Assembly (NCBI GenBank): GCA_031265845.1
Contig: JAISCC010000017.1
Coordinates: 1 to 37,521, forward strand
Origin: Treponema sp.
GTDB lineage: Bacteria > Spirochaetota > Spirochaetia > Treponematales > Breznakiellaceae
DNA: 37,521 nucleotides
Direction: 5' to 3'
Below are positions 26,759 to 34,751 of this stretch, one piece after another. A model generated the notes under the pieces. It was not told the DNA's origin, ran no database searches, and saw nothing but the letters and a program-made list of their open reading frames with translations. The translations under genes were made by a program, and so were the position numbers. Numbering within the stretch: position 1 is the stretch's first letter; every line of letters begins with the position of its first letter.

Positions 26759-28189
26759 TTACAACGTGCGGGTAAACCACGAGAAAGCCGCCTGGAAAAT
26801 CCCGATAAACGCGCCGAGAATAGCGCCAAAAATGTTTATCCATTTAAGCTGATCCGCCATAATGTCCAATATGATGTGTTCAACTTGAATCATATCAAGT
26901 TCGTCAACGCGCTCGGCTACCAGCGTCCGTATGTTGACGGATTGCAGAATATTGGCGATCTGTTCATCGGCAAGCGCCAGTAGTTTCTCACACACAAAAG
27001 CGTCCAGAGCCTCTTTTTTCTCAGGAGTGATGAGAAAAACGCTCGCAAGCGTCCAATCATGGCGCTCTTCAAACAATTTGGCGAGGAATTCCGTTGCTTT
27101 TGGCGTTTTTTCCGCAGCGGTTGCTATGGATGCGCTTTCTTTGCCGGAAAGCGTGTTTTTAATGGCGGCGAAGAGGCTTTCCCTTATAGAGCGAAAATTT
27201 TCCGGCGATTCCGCATTAAAAAAGCTTGAAAAAATATCTTTCAAGGGCTTGTCTGTGTAGGTTGCCGCAAAATCGAGCGCCGCCTTTGCGATACGCTCGC
27301 TGTTTGCCTTGCCGGATAAAAAACGCTCCGTCGAATCCGCGAAAAATTCCGCTATTTTTCGCTGTTCATTGGGGTTTTCGAGAATACGTTTCAGTTGATT
27401 GACGAGATCGCTGATAATTTCGGGCATTTTTTCGGACAATGTTACGTCATACTTTCCAAGCGAAGCGAAGAAACGCTGAACGCTCCCCAATTTTTCGATT
27501 GCGCTGGACAGGAAAATACGCCCCTGCTCCTCAAGCGTCCTTCTGACATCCTTTCTGTTGAGAAAATCAACGCAGAGTCCGGCTATTTGCGGGAACGCGG
27601 TGTAGAGCATGACGGACGCCCGCCCCGCAATAACGCCGCTTTCGTTTTGGATCGCATCGTTGAGCGTACGCTCCATGTCTTTTCGCATGTTTTCGACATG
27701 CGCATCGCCAATGATTTCTCTCAGGGTTTTATCGCCGTATTCCCTGCCTTTTTCAGCAAGCAGGTTCCAGAGGCTTTCAAACAGGATTTCAAACGCCGGC
27801 GATTGAGAAAATCCCCGTAGTATGCCGCCTATAGCGCCGTCAAAAGCGCCGCTTCTTTTTGCGAAAAGGCGGGAAAGTGGCGTCGTCAAAAGATTTTCGG
27901 TGAAAAACGCTATTTTAGCCCCGACACCGGAACGGACGTCTTCCCGTCTCAGACGTTGCCGCACAATCTCCGGCGTCAAAAGTTCCCGTTCAACCATGCG
28001 TCCTATGCTTTGGGCAAGCTCATGCCGCTGTTTGGGCAATATGCCCGGCGTAAACGGTATGCGCATCCCCAGGAACCGCTTCTCTGTAAGAGGGCGGAAA
28101 AGCATCTTGATTGCAATCGCGTTGGTAACGTAGCCGATAAAAGCCCCGATAGCCGGGGGAACGAGCCATATAATAAGCAGTTTTGTCAT
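26759..28189 (-). CDS. DUF445 family membrane protein
   Basis: The protein is 476 residues. The family signature is clear at the N-terminus: IGAFIGYVTNAIAIKMLFRP and PFTPGILPKQRHELAQSIG. There is one N-terminal membrane segment (about 5-30) and a C-terminal one (INIFGAILGAFIGIFQAAFSW, about 450-470), with a long helical middle. Its function is unknown; B. subtilis YheB is a relative. Its ATG overlaps the stop of the lipoprotein gene as ATGA, so the two are probably translated together. Confidence 0.85.
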   Translation of the reverse strand: MTKLLIIWLVPPAIGAFIGYVTNAIAIKMLFRPLTEKRFLGMRIPFTPGILPKQRHELAQSIGRMVERELLTPEIVRQRLRREDVRSGVGAKIAFFTENLLTTPLSRLFAKRSGAFDGAIGGILRGFSQSPAFEILFESLWNLLAEKGREYGDKTLREIIGDAHVENMRKDMERTLNDAIQNESGVIAGRASVMLYTAFPQIAGLCVDFLNRKDVRRTLEEQGRIFLSSAIEKLGSVQRFFASLGKYDVTLSEKMPEIISDLVNQLKRILENPNEQRKIAEFFADSTERFLSGKANSERIAKAALDFAATYTDKPLKDIFSSFFNAESPENFRSIRESLFAAIKNTLSGKESASIATAAEKTPKATEFLAKLFEERHDWTLASVFLITPEKKEALDAFVCEKLLALADEQIANILQSVNIRTLVAERVDELDMIQVEHIILDIMADQLKWINIFGAILGAFIGIFQAAFSWFTRTL

Positions 28190-28608
28190 TGCACTATCTT
28201 CTCCGCCGCAGTTTTCGCCTGCTCTTCGTAATCGTAAACGTTGACCAATTCTTCATAAAGCCAGCCTTGATATCCGCCTTCCACAAAAACCCACGATTCC
28301 GGCATTGACGGCGAATTTTCCGTACCTTTATTGATGAGTCTGCGCTCCAGCACCTTTACTATGGAGCCGCGGCGCAGGTATCCGTGGGAAAGTCCGCCTT
28401 CTTCCGGCGCGTTTGAGAGGCTGATGTACGAAGACACGATCACGCCATAGCCGATTGTGGATCTTGACAAAGGATAGGTGGGTGGTGGTAATATAAAGAA
28501 TTCAGTTTTTGAGCGAGCGCATGAACACAAAGCGCTCGCTCCCAGCGCAAGCGCGATACGCGTCGCGCGGGTTATAAGTTTGATATATGAATGTACGTCT
28601 TTATTCAT
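28186..28608 (-). CDS. SH3-like lipoprotein
   Basis: The protein is 140 residues from ATG 28608. The N-terminus is a lipoprotein signal, LITRATRIALALGASALCSC, with acceptor Cys30. The remainder resembles a bacterial SH3 domain: VIVSSYISLSNAPEEGGLSH, LRRGSIVKVLERR and SWVFVEGGYQGWLYEELV. Such domains often bind cell-wall peptides. A longer frame begins at 28842 but would add a basic stretch antisense to the omptin gene, so I reject it. The first 22 nt overlap the start of the divergent omptin gene. The role is inferred. Confidence 0.7.
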   Translation of the reverse strand: MNKDVHSYIKLITRATRIALALGASALCSCARSKTEFFILPPPTYPLSRSTIGYGVIVSSYISLSNAPEEGGLSHGYLRRGSIVKVLERRLINKGTENSPSMPESWVFVEGGYQGWLYEELVNVYDYEEQAKTAAEKIVQ

Positions 28609-29591
28609 CACGAGAAATAATACTCTTTTTTTCTTTTTTTGCCAATGTCTTTTTTTTGCGCCCCGCGCTCTACGCCGAACCGCGCGCCTACACCTTTTCC
28701 ACATCGGTTTCCGCCGGGTTTCTCTATGGGCAGAGCGAAGAGATCGTATACAAAAACAGCGCGGGCGATTATTTAAGCCAGTTGCTCTGGGACATGAAGC
28801 CGCTGTTTTATTATGGGTATGCGCTTCATTTTGAACGCTCAAAACCCTTGCAGCGAGCCGGATTCTTCACCAATTTGTCGGTGAAATACGGCGCTCCGTC
28901 CAATACGGGCGTTATGGAAGACAGGGACTGGCAGGACACGCGGGATCACCGGCTGACGCATTTTTCGTTGCATGATAATTTCACGGAAACCATGATGCTG
29001 TTCGATGTCAAGGCGGGCGGCTCATTTCCGGTGTTCCATAGGGTTGTGTTGAAGGTATACGGACTGCTGTCCTTTATGGATTTTTCGTGGGGGTCTTTTA
29101 ACGGCTATATGCAATACGCATCTGGTTCTAACGGGCAGTACGATGAATGGAGCGATTCGATTCGCAAAACATATTTTGAAGGGCGGATCATAGGGTACGA
29201 TCAGACATGGATTGTTTTTGGCGCGGGTTTTTCCCTGACCTTGCCGGTGGCGTTGCCACAGGGCGTTTTGGGCGTTGGGCTGGCTTTTGACATAAGCCCT
29301 TTCATACGAGGAGTGGGCGTTGACAACCATTGGATTAGAAAGATGCAATTCAACGATTACCTGATCGGCGGAGTCTTCCTTGAGCCGGGACTGTTCGTCG
29401 ACTTCTCTTTTGGACGGCGCATCGCCTTCGCGCTCTCTGTTTCATGGCGGCTCCTGATCAACGCGATAGGAGATACGTATATATATAGCGCGTTTCAGGA
29501 CGCTTTATATCTTGATTCCATAAGCTTCAACTCAGGAGGCGCCGGACTGTCTGTCCTTGATTTGGGGCTTTCAATCTCAATAAAATTGTAG
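28587..29591 (+). CDS. Omptin-family outer-membrane aspartyl protease
   Basis: Omptins (OmpT, Pla; peptidase family A26) are ten-stranded outer-membrane barrels that cut between basic residues. The protein is 334 residues with a signal peptide ending ALYA (residue 30). Family features are YKNSAGDYLSQLLWDMKPL, GVMEDRDW (Asp112 and Asp114, matching OmpT Asp83/Asp85), GRIIGYDQTW, and GVDNHWIRKMQF (Asp246 and His248, matching Asp210/His212). All four catalytic residues thus appear present. The C-terminus ISIKL lacks a terminal Phe. No good ribosome site precedes ATG 28587. The 3' end overlaps the Nudix gene by 15 nt, tail to tail. Confidence 0.8.
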   Translation: MNVRLYSSREIILFFSFFANVFFLRPALYAEPRAYTFSTSVSAGFLYGQSEEIVYKNSAGDYLSQLLWDMKPLFYYGYALHFERSKPLQRAGFFTNLSVKYGAPSNTGVMEDRDWQDTRDHRLTHFSLHDNFTETMMLFDVKAGGSFPVFHRVVLKVYGLLSFMDFSWGSFNGYMQYASGSNGQYDEWSDSIRKTYFEGRIIGYDQTWIVFGAGFSLTLPVALPQGVLGVGLAFDISPFIRGVGVDNHWIRKMQFNDYLIGGVFLEPGLFVDFSFGRRIAFALSVSWRLLINAIGDTYIYSAFQDALYLDSISFNSGGAGLSVLDLGLSISIKL

Positions 29592-29984
29592 CCTTGCCTT
29601 GATGAAGGGCGCCAGCAGCGCGTCTGAAGGAACGAACGTGTTTTGTTGAATAAGCGCGTCAATTTCTTCAATGTGCGCCCAACGCCACGCCGTATGTTCC
29701 GATACAACGAAATCGCGTCCCAACAACACCGCCTCGTACGCCCGCGCGGCATGTCGATTCCCATGACGCTCAAATTCCGCGCCGCCGATATATGCGCCGA
29801 CTCTTATCCTGACGCGGAATTCCTCTTCGTATTCCCGAACAAGCGCCTGTTCATCGGTCTCGCCATCCTCCACCTTTCCGCCGGGAAATTCCCACCGTCC
29901 TCCCATGTCGCCTTTCGCAACGCGCTTGGCAATGAAGATTTTTCTGTCTTCTATAATGACGCCCGCAACCGAATTCATGGTCAT
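29577..29984 (-). CDS. Nudix hydrolase (MutT-like)
   Basis: It probably hydrolyses a nucleoside triphosphate such as 8-oxo-dGTP or a modified dCTP. The protein is 135 residues. The Nudix box reads GGKVEDGETDEQALVREYEE then EFRV: the REYEEE core is present but the usual Gly near the end of the box is Phe. WEFPGGK and MNSVAGVIIEDRKIFIAKR match MutT/NudG. The ATG overlaps the preceding gene's stop as ATGA. An alternative start two codons downstream (MNSVAG) is possible. Confidence 0.85.
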   Translation of the reverse strand: MTMNSVAGVIIEDRKIFIAKRVAKGDMGGRWEFPGGKVEDGETDEQALVREYEEEFRVRIRVGAYIGGAEFERHGNRHAARAYEAVLLGRDFVVSEHTAWRWAHIEEIDALIQQNTFVPSDALLAPFIKARLQFY

Positions 29985-30565
29985 TCCGTTTTGGTTTTTA
30001 TAACCACCCGCTCTGTTTCCGTCTGCATAAGGATCAGCGCATACTCAATTTCCAGCGGCGCGGAAATGCGGAACTCCTCATTCGCCTCCGGCATAAAGTA
30101 GATGCGGCTCGTGAAGATGGGCGACTCTTCGGAAGAAGAGCTTCTCTTTTCCGGGGAGACGGCGACATCAACGGCTCCTGTATAGGCGTCCGCCGTTTCC
30201 GCCTGTTTCTTGATAACGACAAATGTATTCCCCTCGTACCGCATCGCGGACACCGCAAGGGAATTGCCCTCCAGTTTATAGACGTTTTTATCGGAAACCA
30301 TTCTATTTATAATAGAAAGAAAGACGCAAAACACAAAAATCATAATAAGCAACGTGGCGTTTGTCCTGTTTCCCGTTAACCTTGCGAAAACAGCCGGACG
30401 GTTGCCCTTGGTTTGGTTGAAATTCCGCACAGTGCGAGGCGCTTTTTCAAGGCGGCGTTCGTGTGAATAGCGAAAAACCGTCTCCCTGTCCTGTATGGGC
30501 GGATTTTTTATCACATCCGCGAGGATGTTTTTTCCGATTTCCTCGGAATCGCGCAATTTCGCCAT
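29981..30565 (-). CDS. Single-pass membrane protein of unknown function
   Basis: The protein is about 194 residues from ATG 30565, which has AGGTG 7 nt upstream. A GTG at 30574 would add three residues. A basic N-terminal half (about 1-65) precedes one membrane segment, ATLLIMIFVFCVFLSIINRM (about 70-89), followed by a beta-rich external domain with a Ser/Glu stretch (KRSSSSEESP). I recognise no family. It lies between the DJ-1 and Nudix genes in one leftward unit (22-nt gap upstream, 4-nt overlap downstream). Confidence 0.65.
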   Translation of the reverse strand: MAKLRDSEEIGKNILADVIKNPPIQDRETVFRYSHERRLEKAPRTVRNFNQTKGNRPAVFARLTGNRTNATLLIMIFVFCVFLSIINRMVSDKNVYKLEGNSLAVSAMRYEGNTFVVIKKQAETADAYTGAVDVAVSPEKRSSSSEESPIFTSRIYFMPEANEEFRISAPLEIEYALILMQTETERVVIKTKTE

Positions 30566-30587
30566 AGTCAACACCTGGTGCGCCGCA

Positions 30588-31172
30588 TCAGCGCCGGACT
30601 AACACGGACGCCGCTATGTTACTGGCCGCATCCTCGCCCAAAAGTCTCTCGATAATTGTCGCAGCCCACACTCCGGCAGTTCCGGCGCCCCTGCTTGTGA
30701 TGAGGTTCCCGTCAATCACGATGTCATCTTCCGACCACCGCGCTCCCACCGCCGTTTTCTCAAGACCGGGATAACAGGTGAACCTGCGCTTCGTCAAAAG
30801 CCCCAATGGATGCAGAACCACAACCGGCGCCGCGCAAATAGCCGCAATGAACGCGCCTTTTTCAGCAAGCGTCTTGAGTATGGAGCCAATCGTTTCTGAC
30901 GCCGCAAGGTTTGAAGCTCCGGGCATACCGCCGGGGAGTAGCGCCGCGTCCCACTCGTCTGCGTCAAACCCTTCGGCAAAATTAGCGAGACTTACATCGG
31001 CGACAATCGAAATCCGGTGTGAACCGGTGGATATGCCGTTGTCATTGAGTGAAACAACAACAACTTCGACGCCTGCTCGCCGCAGGAAATCAATGGGCGT
31101 GATCGCCTCGACTTCCTCAAAACCGTCCGCCAGAAAAACAACGGCTTTTTTTGTTTTCTTTTCTTCTCCCAT
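30588..31172 (-). CDS. DJ-1/PfpI family protein (YajL/ThiJ-like)
   Basis: The protein is 194 residues. The start at 31172 has an ideal AAGGAGGAG 5 nt upstream; the longer frame to 31328 would run across the tRNA. Family motifs are AVVFLADGFEEVEAITPIDF with the acidic Glu next to the nucleophile, LLPGGMPGASNL, and IAAICAAPVVV with nucleophilic Cys113. The YajL/DJ-1 branch is linked to oxidative or carbonyl-stress protection; the exact activity is debated. It begins the leftward unit DJ-1, membrane protein, Nudix. Confidence 0.88.
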   Translation of the reverse strand: MGEEKKTKKAVVFLADGFEEVEAITPIDFLRRAGVEVVVVSLNDNGISTGSHRISIVADVSLANFAEGFDADEWDAALLPGGMPGASNLAASETIGSILKTLAEKGAFIAAICAAPVVVLHPLGLLTKRRFTCYPGLEKTAVGARWSEDDIVIDGNLITSRGAGTAGVWAATIIERLLGEDAASNIAASVLVRR

Positions 31173-31201
31173 TTTACTCCTCCTTTTTTCACGGAAAGCG
31201 C

Positions 31202-31230
31202 TTGATTTTTTATTTAAGATATAGTATACT
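31202..31230 (+). promoter_or_regulatory. Promoter of tRNA-Leu
   Basis: TTGATT (31202-31207), a 17-nt spacer and TATACT (31225-31230) lie 40 nt before the tRNA. The -10 sits in AGTATACT, whose symmetry could also serve the divergent DJ-1 unit. Confidence 0.65.
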
Positions 31231-31270
31231 ACTAAAACATTCATAGAGCAACCAGTAGTTGCAGAAATGC

Positions 31271-31353
31271 GCCGGCGTGGTGAAATGGCAGACACGGTAG
31301 ACTCAAAATCTACTGTCCGCAAGGACATATCGGTTCAAGTCCGATCGCCGGCA
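31271..31353 (+). tRNA. tRNA-Leu (anticodon CAA)
   Basis: The acceptor stem GCCGGCG pairs with CGCCGGC at the 3' end, with discriminator A at 31353. The anticodon arm GTAGA-CTCAAAA-TCTAC gives anticodon CAA, reading UUG. The long variable arm TGTCCGCAAGGACAT marks a class II tRNA, and the T arm is ATCGG-TTCAAGT-CCGAT. CCA is not encoded. The integrase gene begins 120 nt downstream, so the 3' end of this tRNA is the likely attachment site; the distal repeat is not in the window. Confidence 0.95.
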
Positions 31354-31472
31354 TAGTTTAATTTATTATAATGTAAAGAATTGCGAAACGGCTTTTTCTA
31401 ACTTATCTCAGATTGCCTGGCATCGTGCGCGTATCGTGCATTTATTTTTTCACCCAATCGGAGGATGATGTC

Positions 31473-32741
31473 ATGTCCAGGCCGCAAAAGCCGTTTACCA
31501 CCCCTAGGCGAGGGGATTCTAAAACCTTCCAACTAACTATAAATCCGGTGTCCGGACTTCCTGAAAAAATATGCAGGAAGTGGCGACGGAGGAGTTTTCA
31601 GGACATGCCGGATGAGCTGTCCCATTATCGGAACCCAAGAACGAAAGCCGCCGCAGAAGCCAGCGCCTTGTCTCTTATTCAATACTTACATAAGGCGCTT
31701 GAGGAAAACAACGCCCGGCAGGTTCCCGCAGATGATATTACCGTGGGGCAGTGGATTGAAAAGTTTGTCAATATTGAGACAAGCCCGAGAACGGGACGCA
31801 ACGCCGCGAAGAACCGCCCCTATTCTCCGGACACCTTAGACACCTATAAAACCTACTTTAACACCCACATCAAAAGAGATCCTTTCGCCGAAATAAAGAT
31901 GTCTGAGGCGGACGAGGAAGATGTCATGATTTTTACCAACCGCCTTTCCTTAAAGAAAAAGAAGAATGGCGATTTGTTGGGTGGAACCAGAACCTTTGCC
32001 GACATCATTATTTTTATCCGCATGGCCTTTAAGGAATACCAGAAAAAACACAAGCGATGATTAAATCCATTTCAAGACCTTGACCCGCCGCAACTTAATT
32101 CAGGGGGACGTGACGCCCTTCCCGAAGACGAGATTCTAAAGCTATTCGCCCCCGGGGTGATCCAAGACGCCATGGAGATCGCCGTCTGCGTGGTTATGTT
32201 CCTATCAGGACTCAGACGGGCGGAGATTGCCGCTCTCAAACCGGATTGTTTGGACTGGGCGACTCCCAAAATCACCGTTAGAAACACGTGGCAAAAATAT
32301 GACGATAAGGATCGTGTTTACGGCCCTACAAAGAGCAAAAAGGAACGGGACGCGCCTTTTGACCCTATTCTTCAACAAGCCATAAAAAAGATGTGGGAAG
32401 AGAACGGGCGGCATGATTACGTTTTCAGCCATGCTGACGGAAGCGTTCTAAAACCCTCATGGATACGGCGGTGCTTTCCGAAATGGCTGAAACGCGCCGG
32501 CATCGAATTAGGGGGAAGGGAAATTGTCCCGCATAGCGCCCGTCATTCGCTGGCTTCACTTTTGGAGGAAAAAGGCGTGTCGCTGCGGTATATTCAGGAT
32601 ATGCTGGGACATTCAGACTTAAAAACCACAAAGCGGTATCTGCATTCCACAGAGGCGACTATCCGGAATATCGGGAAAAAAATAACCGCATCAATGAATC
32701 CAGGGCTGAAAATCATGGAAGACGAAAATCAGGCTAATTAA
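31473..32741 (+). pseudogene. Tyrosine integrase interrupted by an in-frame TGA
   Basis: The family catalyses site-specific integration and excision of phages and genomic islands. ATG 31473 has GGAGG 8 nt upstream. The first 195 codons hold the arm-binding region and the SAM-like core-binding domain (DITVGQWIEKFVN, SPDTLDTYKTYFNTHI). TGA at 32058-32060 interrupts. The same frame continues LNPFQDLDPPQLNSGG into the catalytic domain: SGLRRAEIAALK (Arg248), PHSARHSLASLL (His354, Arg357), LGHSDLKTTKRYLH (His380, Tyr389). All catalytic residues survive, so only the stop is wrong. Read-through would give 422 residues. It lies beside tRNA-Leu. Confidence 0.85.
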
Positions 32742-32950
32742 AGAAAACGACGTGAAAGTATATATATAGTATATACGGCTGTCTCGCCATATCAAAAAGC
32801 CGGCGGAGCGTCCGGTGTGAAGTTGGGATAGCGTTTTTGTTTGTTATGGGGTCATGATCCGCAACGGCGGGCTTGACTCCGCCGCACACTGTGGCAACAG
32901 TGTGAGAAAGGGGAGGTAGCAAGGTGTCGGGTTACTTGTCAGCGGGGTTG

Positions 32951-33139
32951 TCAGGGGCTTCGGGCTTGTTTGGGAGGGCGCCCCTTGCCGGGGACGTTGC
33001 GGATGGCTTCTAGGGCGGATTTGTCATATAAGGCATCTTTGGTTATTGGTTTTATTCCGGCTCTAAATAGCCGCACTTTGGCCGTTTCGTATGGAATGCT
33101 GATCATTTCAGCCATCTCCGCAATCGTTAAACCTTCCAT
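32951..33139 (-). CDS. Small HTH protein, possible excisionase or regulator
   Basis: The protein is 62 residues and basic at the C-terminus (GKGRPPKQARSP). MEGLTIAEMAEMISIPYETA then KVRLFRAGIKP looks like a winged or simple helix-turn-helix, as in small excisionase-like or DNA-modification-accessory proteins of mobile elements. No clear ribosome site precedes ATG 33139. It faces away from the promoter at 33206-33234. Its role in the element is inferred from position two genes from the integrase. The 208-nt gap to the integrase shows no gene. Confidence 0.55.
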   Translation of the reverse strand: MEGLTIAEMAEMISIPYETAKVRLFRAGIKPITKDALYDKSALEAIRNVPGKGRPPKQARSP

Positions 33140-33205
33140 GTTATTTATATCGGCTATTTTATAAAAAAAAGAGTAAAAAAGTAACCAAAAAAGTTCATTT
33201 TTCTA

Positions 33206-33234
33206 TTGACATAATGAAACTTATAAATTACAAT
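33206..33234 (+). promoter_or_regulatory. Rightward promoter of the first structured element
   Basis: TTGACA (33206-33211), a 17-nt spacer and TACAAT (33229-33234) form a strong promoter. Transcription would start near 33241 and run into the structured element at 33305-33416. No rightward gene follows it now. Confidence 0.7.
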
Positions 33235-33304
33235 ATTATACATCAGGGTTGATAAAGCCCTGTGCCGACCTCGTTTGTTCTCCCAAGAATACAGGCCGAC
33301 TCAT

Positions 33305-33416
33305 ATAGGAAAGAAGCCTTGTATCGGCAGGGCGAATGAACAGCTGGTTTTTTTAGGACGCTTTGGGGGCCGACACCCCAGAGCATAAACCCTGAAGAGA
33401 CCAGCTATTTTTTTTT
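33305..33416 (+). ncRNA. Structured repeated element, copy 1
   Basis: Hairpin 1 has stem GCCTT (33316-33320) and AGGGC (33329-33333) with loop GTATCGGC. Hairpin 2 has stem GCTTTGGGG (33360-33368) and CCCCAGAGC (33376-33384) with loop GCCGACA. Five loop bases (GCCGA) can pair with TCGGC of loop 1. AGCTGGT (33342-33348) and ACCAGCT (33400-33406) enclose hairpin 2, followed by a T-run to 33416, as in an intrinsic terminator. Copy 2 lies at 36328-36436. I know no matching RNA class. A purine-rich ribosome site and ATG follow at 33420-33434, but that frame soon runs antisense to the next gene. Confidence 0.55.
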
Positions 33417-33448
33417 AGGGAGGAAGAGGAAATGAAAAACTGCCGCGC

Positions 33449-34084
33449 TCACCAGCCGCGTATCTTGGGCGGCTCTTCGATCTTGACCGTATCCCCCGAC
33501 TGTTCTATGACATACATCCCCGCCTCTAACGCCGCCTCCCGTACATTCTTCGGCATAATCGCGCCCGCTATCGCGCCTCGAATCACCTTCTTGCTCTTTT
33601 CTTCGTCTTTGTATCTTTTGAGAACCGCAAGGCGTTTGATGTGGTCGGACACGTCTTTTACATTCGGCTTCGTTTTCACTTCCACGCCGACAATGTAATC
33701 GCCGTTTTCCAGCAGTATGTCAAACTCCGCTTCCACCTGGCGCGTCTCATCATTAAAAAACTTGGAATTCGCGGTTGCGAATTTGAAATGGTAATTGAGC
33801 GCGTTAAACTTCTCGGTGAGATTCGGGATGATCAAATGCTCGGCCAATTCGCCGAAGCGCTTCCCCAAATCGCCCATGTCTGAACGGAATTGTTTCATTT
33901 GCTTGGCGTTTTCCTTAATTAACTGCGCAGTCTCTTGTTGAGACTCCTTAATCAGCCGCTCGGTCTCCTGTCGATCCTCCCGCATTTGGCGGGCGGTCTC
34001 CTCTTGACGCTGGCGCGTTTCCATGAGCGCCGCCCAGACCTGTTCAAAATTCAACCCCATCTGAGGTTGCGCCGCTTCATCCAT
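33449..34084 (-). CDS. Coiled-coil protein with PD-(D/E)XK-like nuclease fold
   Basis: The protein is 211 residues. The N-terminal half (about 15-85) is a long coiled coil rich in Arg, Glu and Gln. The C-terminal half has AEFDILLENGDYIVGVEVKT, fitting the D...(E)xK pattern of the restriction-endonuclease-like superfamily; related DUF3782/DUF1626-type proteins are common in treponemes. AGGAGG precedes ATG 34084. Nuclease activity is inferred from the motif. It ends 33 nt past copy 1 of the structured element, facing it. Confidence 0.65.
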   Translation of the reverse strand: MDEAAQPQMGLNFEQVWAALMETRQRQEETARQMREDRQETERLIKESQQETAQLIKENAKQMKQFRSDMGDLGKRFGELAEHLIIPNLTEKFNALNYHFKFATANSKFFNDETRQVEAEFDILLENGDYIVGVEVKTKPNVKDVSDHIKRLAVLKRYKDEEKSKKVIRGAIAGAIMPKNVREAALEAGMYVIEQSGDTVKIEEPPKIRGW

Positions 34085-34133
34085 AGCGCCTCCTAAAGAA
34101 ACAATACATCACTCCCGCCCGTAGCGGAGGTTG

Positions 34134-34427
34134 TTATGAAGCTTTCTGTTCTATCTTTAAATGGAAGCCTAGGATGTCAAGCAGTTTCAATACCGTCTCA
34201 AAAGAAGGGTTGCCGGCAGGAGCCAGGGATTTATACAATCCTTCACGGGTTACGCCTAATTCACGAGCAATTTGGGACATACCCTCAGAACGGGCAATAT
34301 GTCCCATAATTTTCAATAGGTACGCTACATCGCCGTCTTCAAGGGCAACAGAAAGATTAGCGATAACATCTTCTTTTGTTTCAATGAATTCAGCCGGATC
34401 CCAATCGGAAACGGCAACTTTAGCCAT
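34134..34427 (-). CDS. HTH antitoxin of a HigBA-like pair
   Basis: The protein is 97 residues with an XRE-type HTH, GMSQIARELGVTREGLYKSL, followed by NPSFETVLKLLDILGFHL. This is the 'addiction module antidote' (HigA-like) family, with the N-terminal DPAEFIETKEDVIANLSVAL also typical. It starts 1 nt after the toxin stop and has GGAG 8 nt upstream. It should bind the toxin and repress the shared promoter. Toxin-first order is normal for HigBA. Confidence 0.82.
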   Translation of the reverse strand: MAKVAVSDWDPAEFIETKEDVIANLSVALEDGDVAYLLKIMGHIARSEGMSQIARELGVTREGLYKSLAPAGNPSFETVLKLLDILGFHLKIEQKAS

Positions 34428-34428
34428 T

Positions 34429-34716
34429 TTATATCTCCTTTGCCAATTCTTTGGCTTTTTCTATGTCCCTGCCCTGCGTAGATTTGTCGCCGCCGCAAAG
34501 CAAGATAATGATTTCATTCCCGGCGTCTTTGTAATAGACCCGATAGCCGGGTCCGCAATCAATGCGCATCTCTGAAATTCCCCCCACAAAGCGGTTGTCT
34601 CCGGGGTTGCCTTTAGCAAGCCGGTCAATCTGCTTTATTATCAGAGCCTTGCCTACCCTATCTTTGAGATTTTTAAACCATTTTTCAAAAGAATCGGTTT
34701 GGCGTATCTCTTTCAT
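34429..34716 (-). CDS. RelE/HigB-superfamily toxin
   Basis: The protein is 95 residues and basic: SFEKWFKNLKDRVGKALIIK, then GISEMRIDCGPGYRVYYKD and IILLCGGDKSTQGRDIEKAK. This matches the 'addiction module killer protein' branch of RelE/ParE toxins, which cut ribosome-bound mRNA. The promoter at 34723-34751 places its -10 only 6 nt before ATG 34716, so the message may be leaderless. The antitoxin gene follows directly. Confidence 0.82.
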   Translation of the reverse strand: MKEIRQTDSFEKWFKNLKDRVGKALIIKQIDRLAKGNPGDNRFVGGISEMRIDCGPGYRVYYKDAGNEIIILLCGGDKSTQGRDIEKAKELAKEI

Positions 34717-34722
34717 ATTTTC

Positions 34723-34751
34723 ATTGTAAACTATAATTCACATATTGTCAA
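34723..34751 (-). promoter_or_regulatory. Toxin-antitoxin promoter, leaderless geometry
   Basis: TTGACA (34746-34751) and TACAAT (34723-34728) are 17 nt apart on the minus strand. Only GAAAAT separates the -10 from the ATG, so the transcript should begin at or next to the start codon. Confidence 0.7.

Noticed and set aside
28608-28842. N-terminal extension of the SH3 lipoprotein to 28842
   Set aside because: The extension is a basic, low-complexity antisense image of the omptin gene and would bury the lipoprotein signal.
33432-33698. 88-codon rightward frame after the first structured element
   Set aside because: Despite a good ribosome site, beyond the first few codons it is antisense to the nuclease-like gene. 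It may mark a lost gene start.
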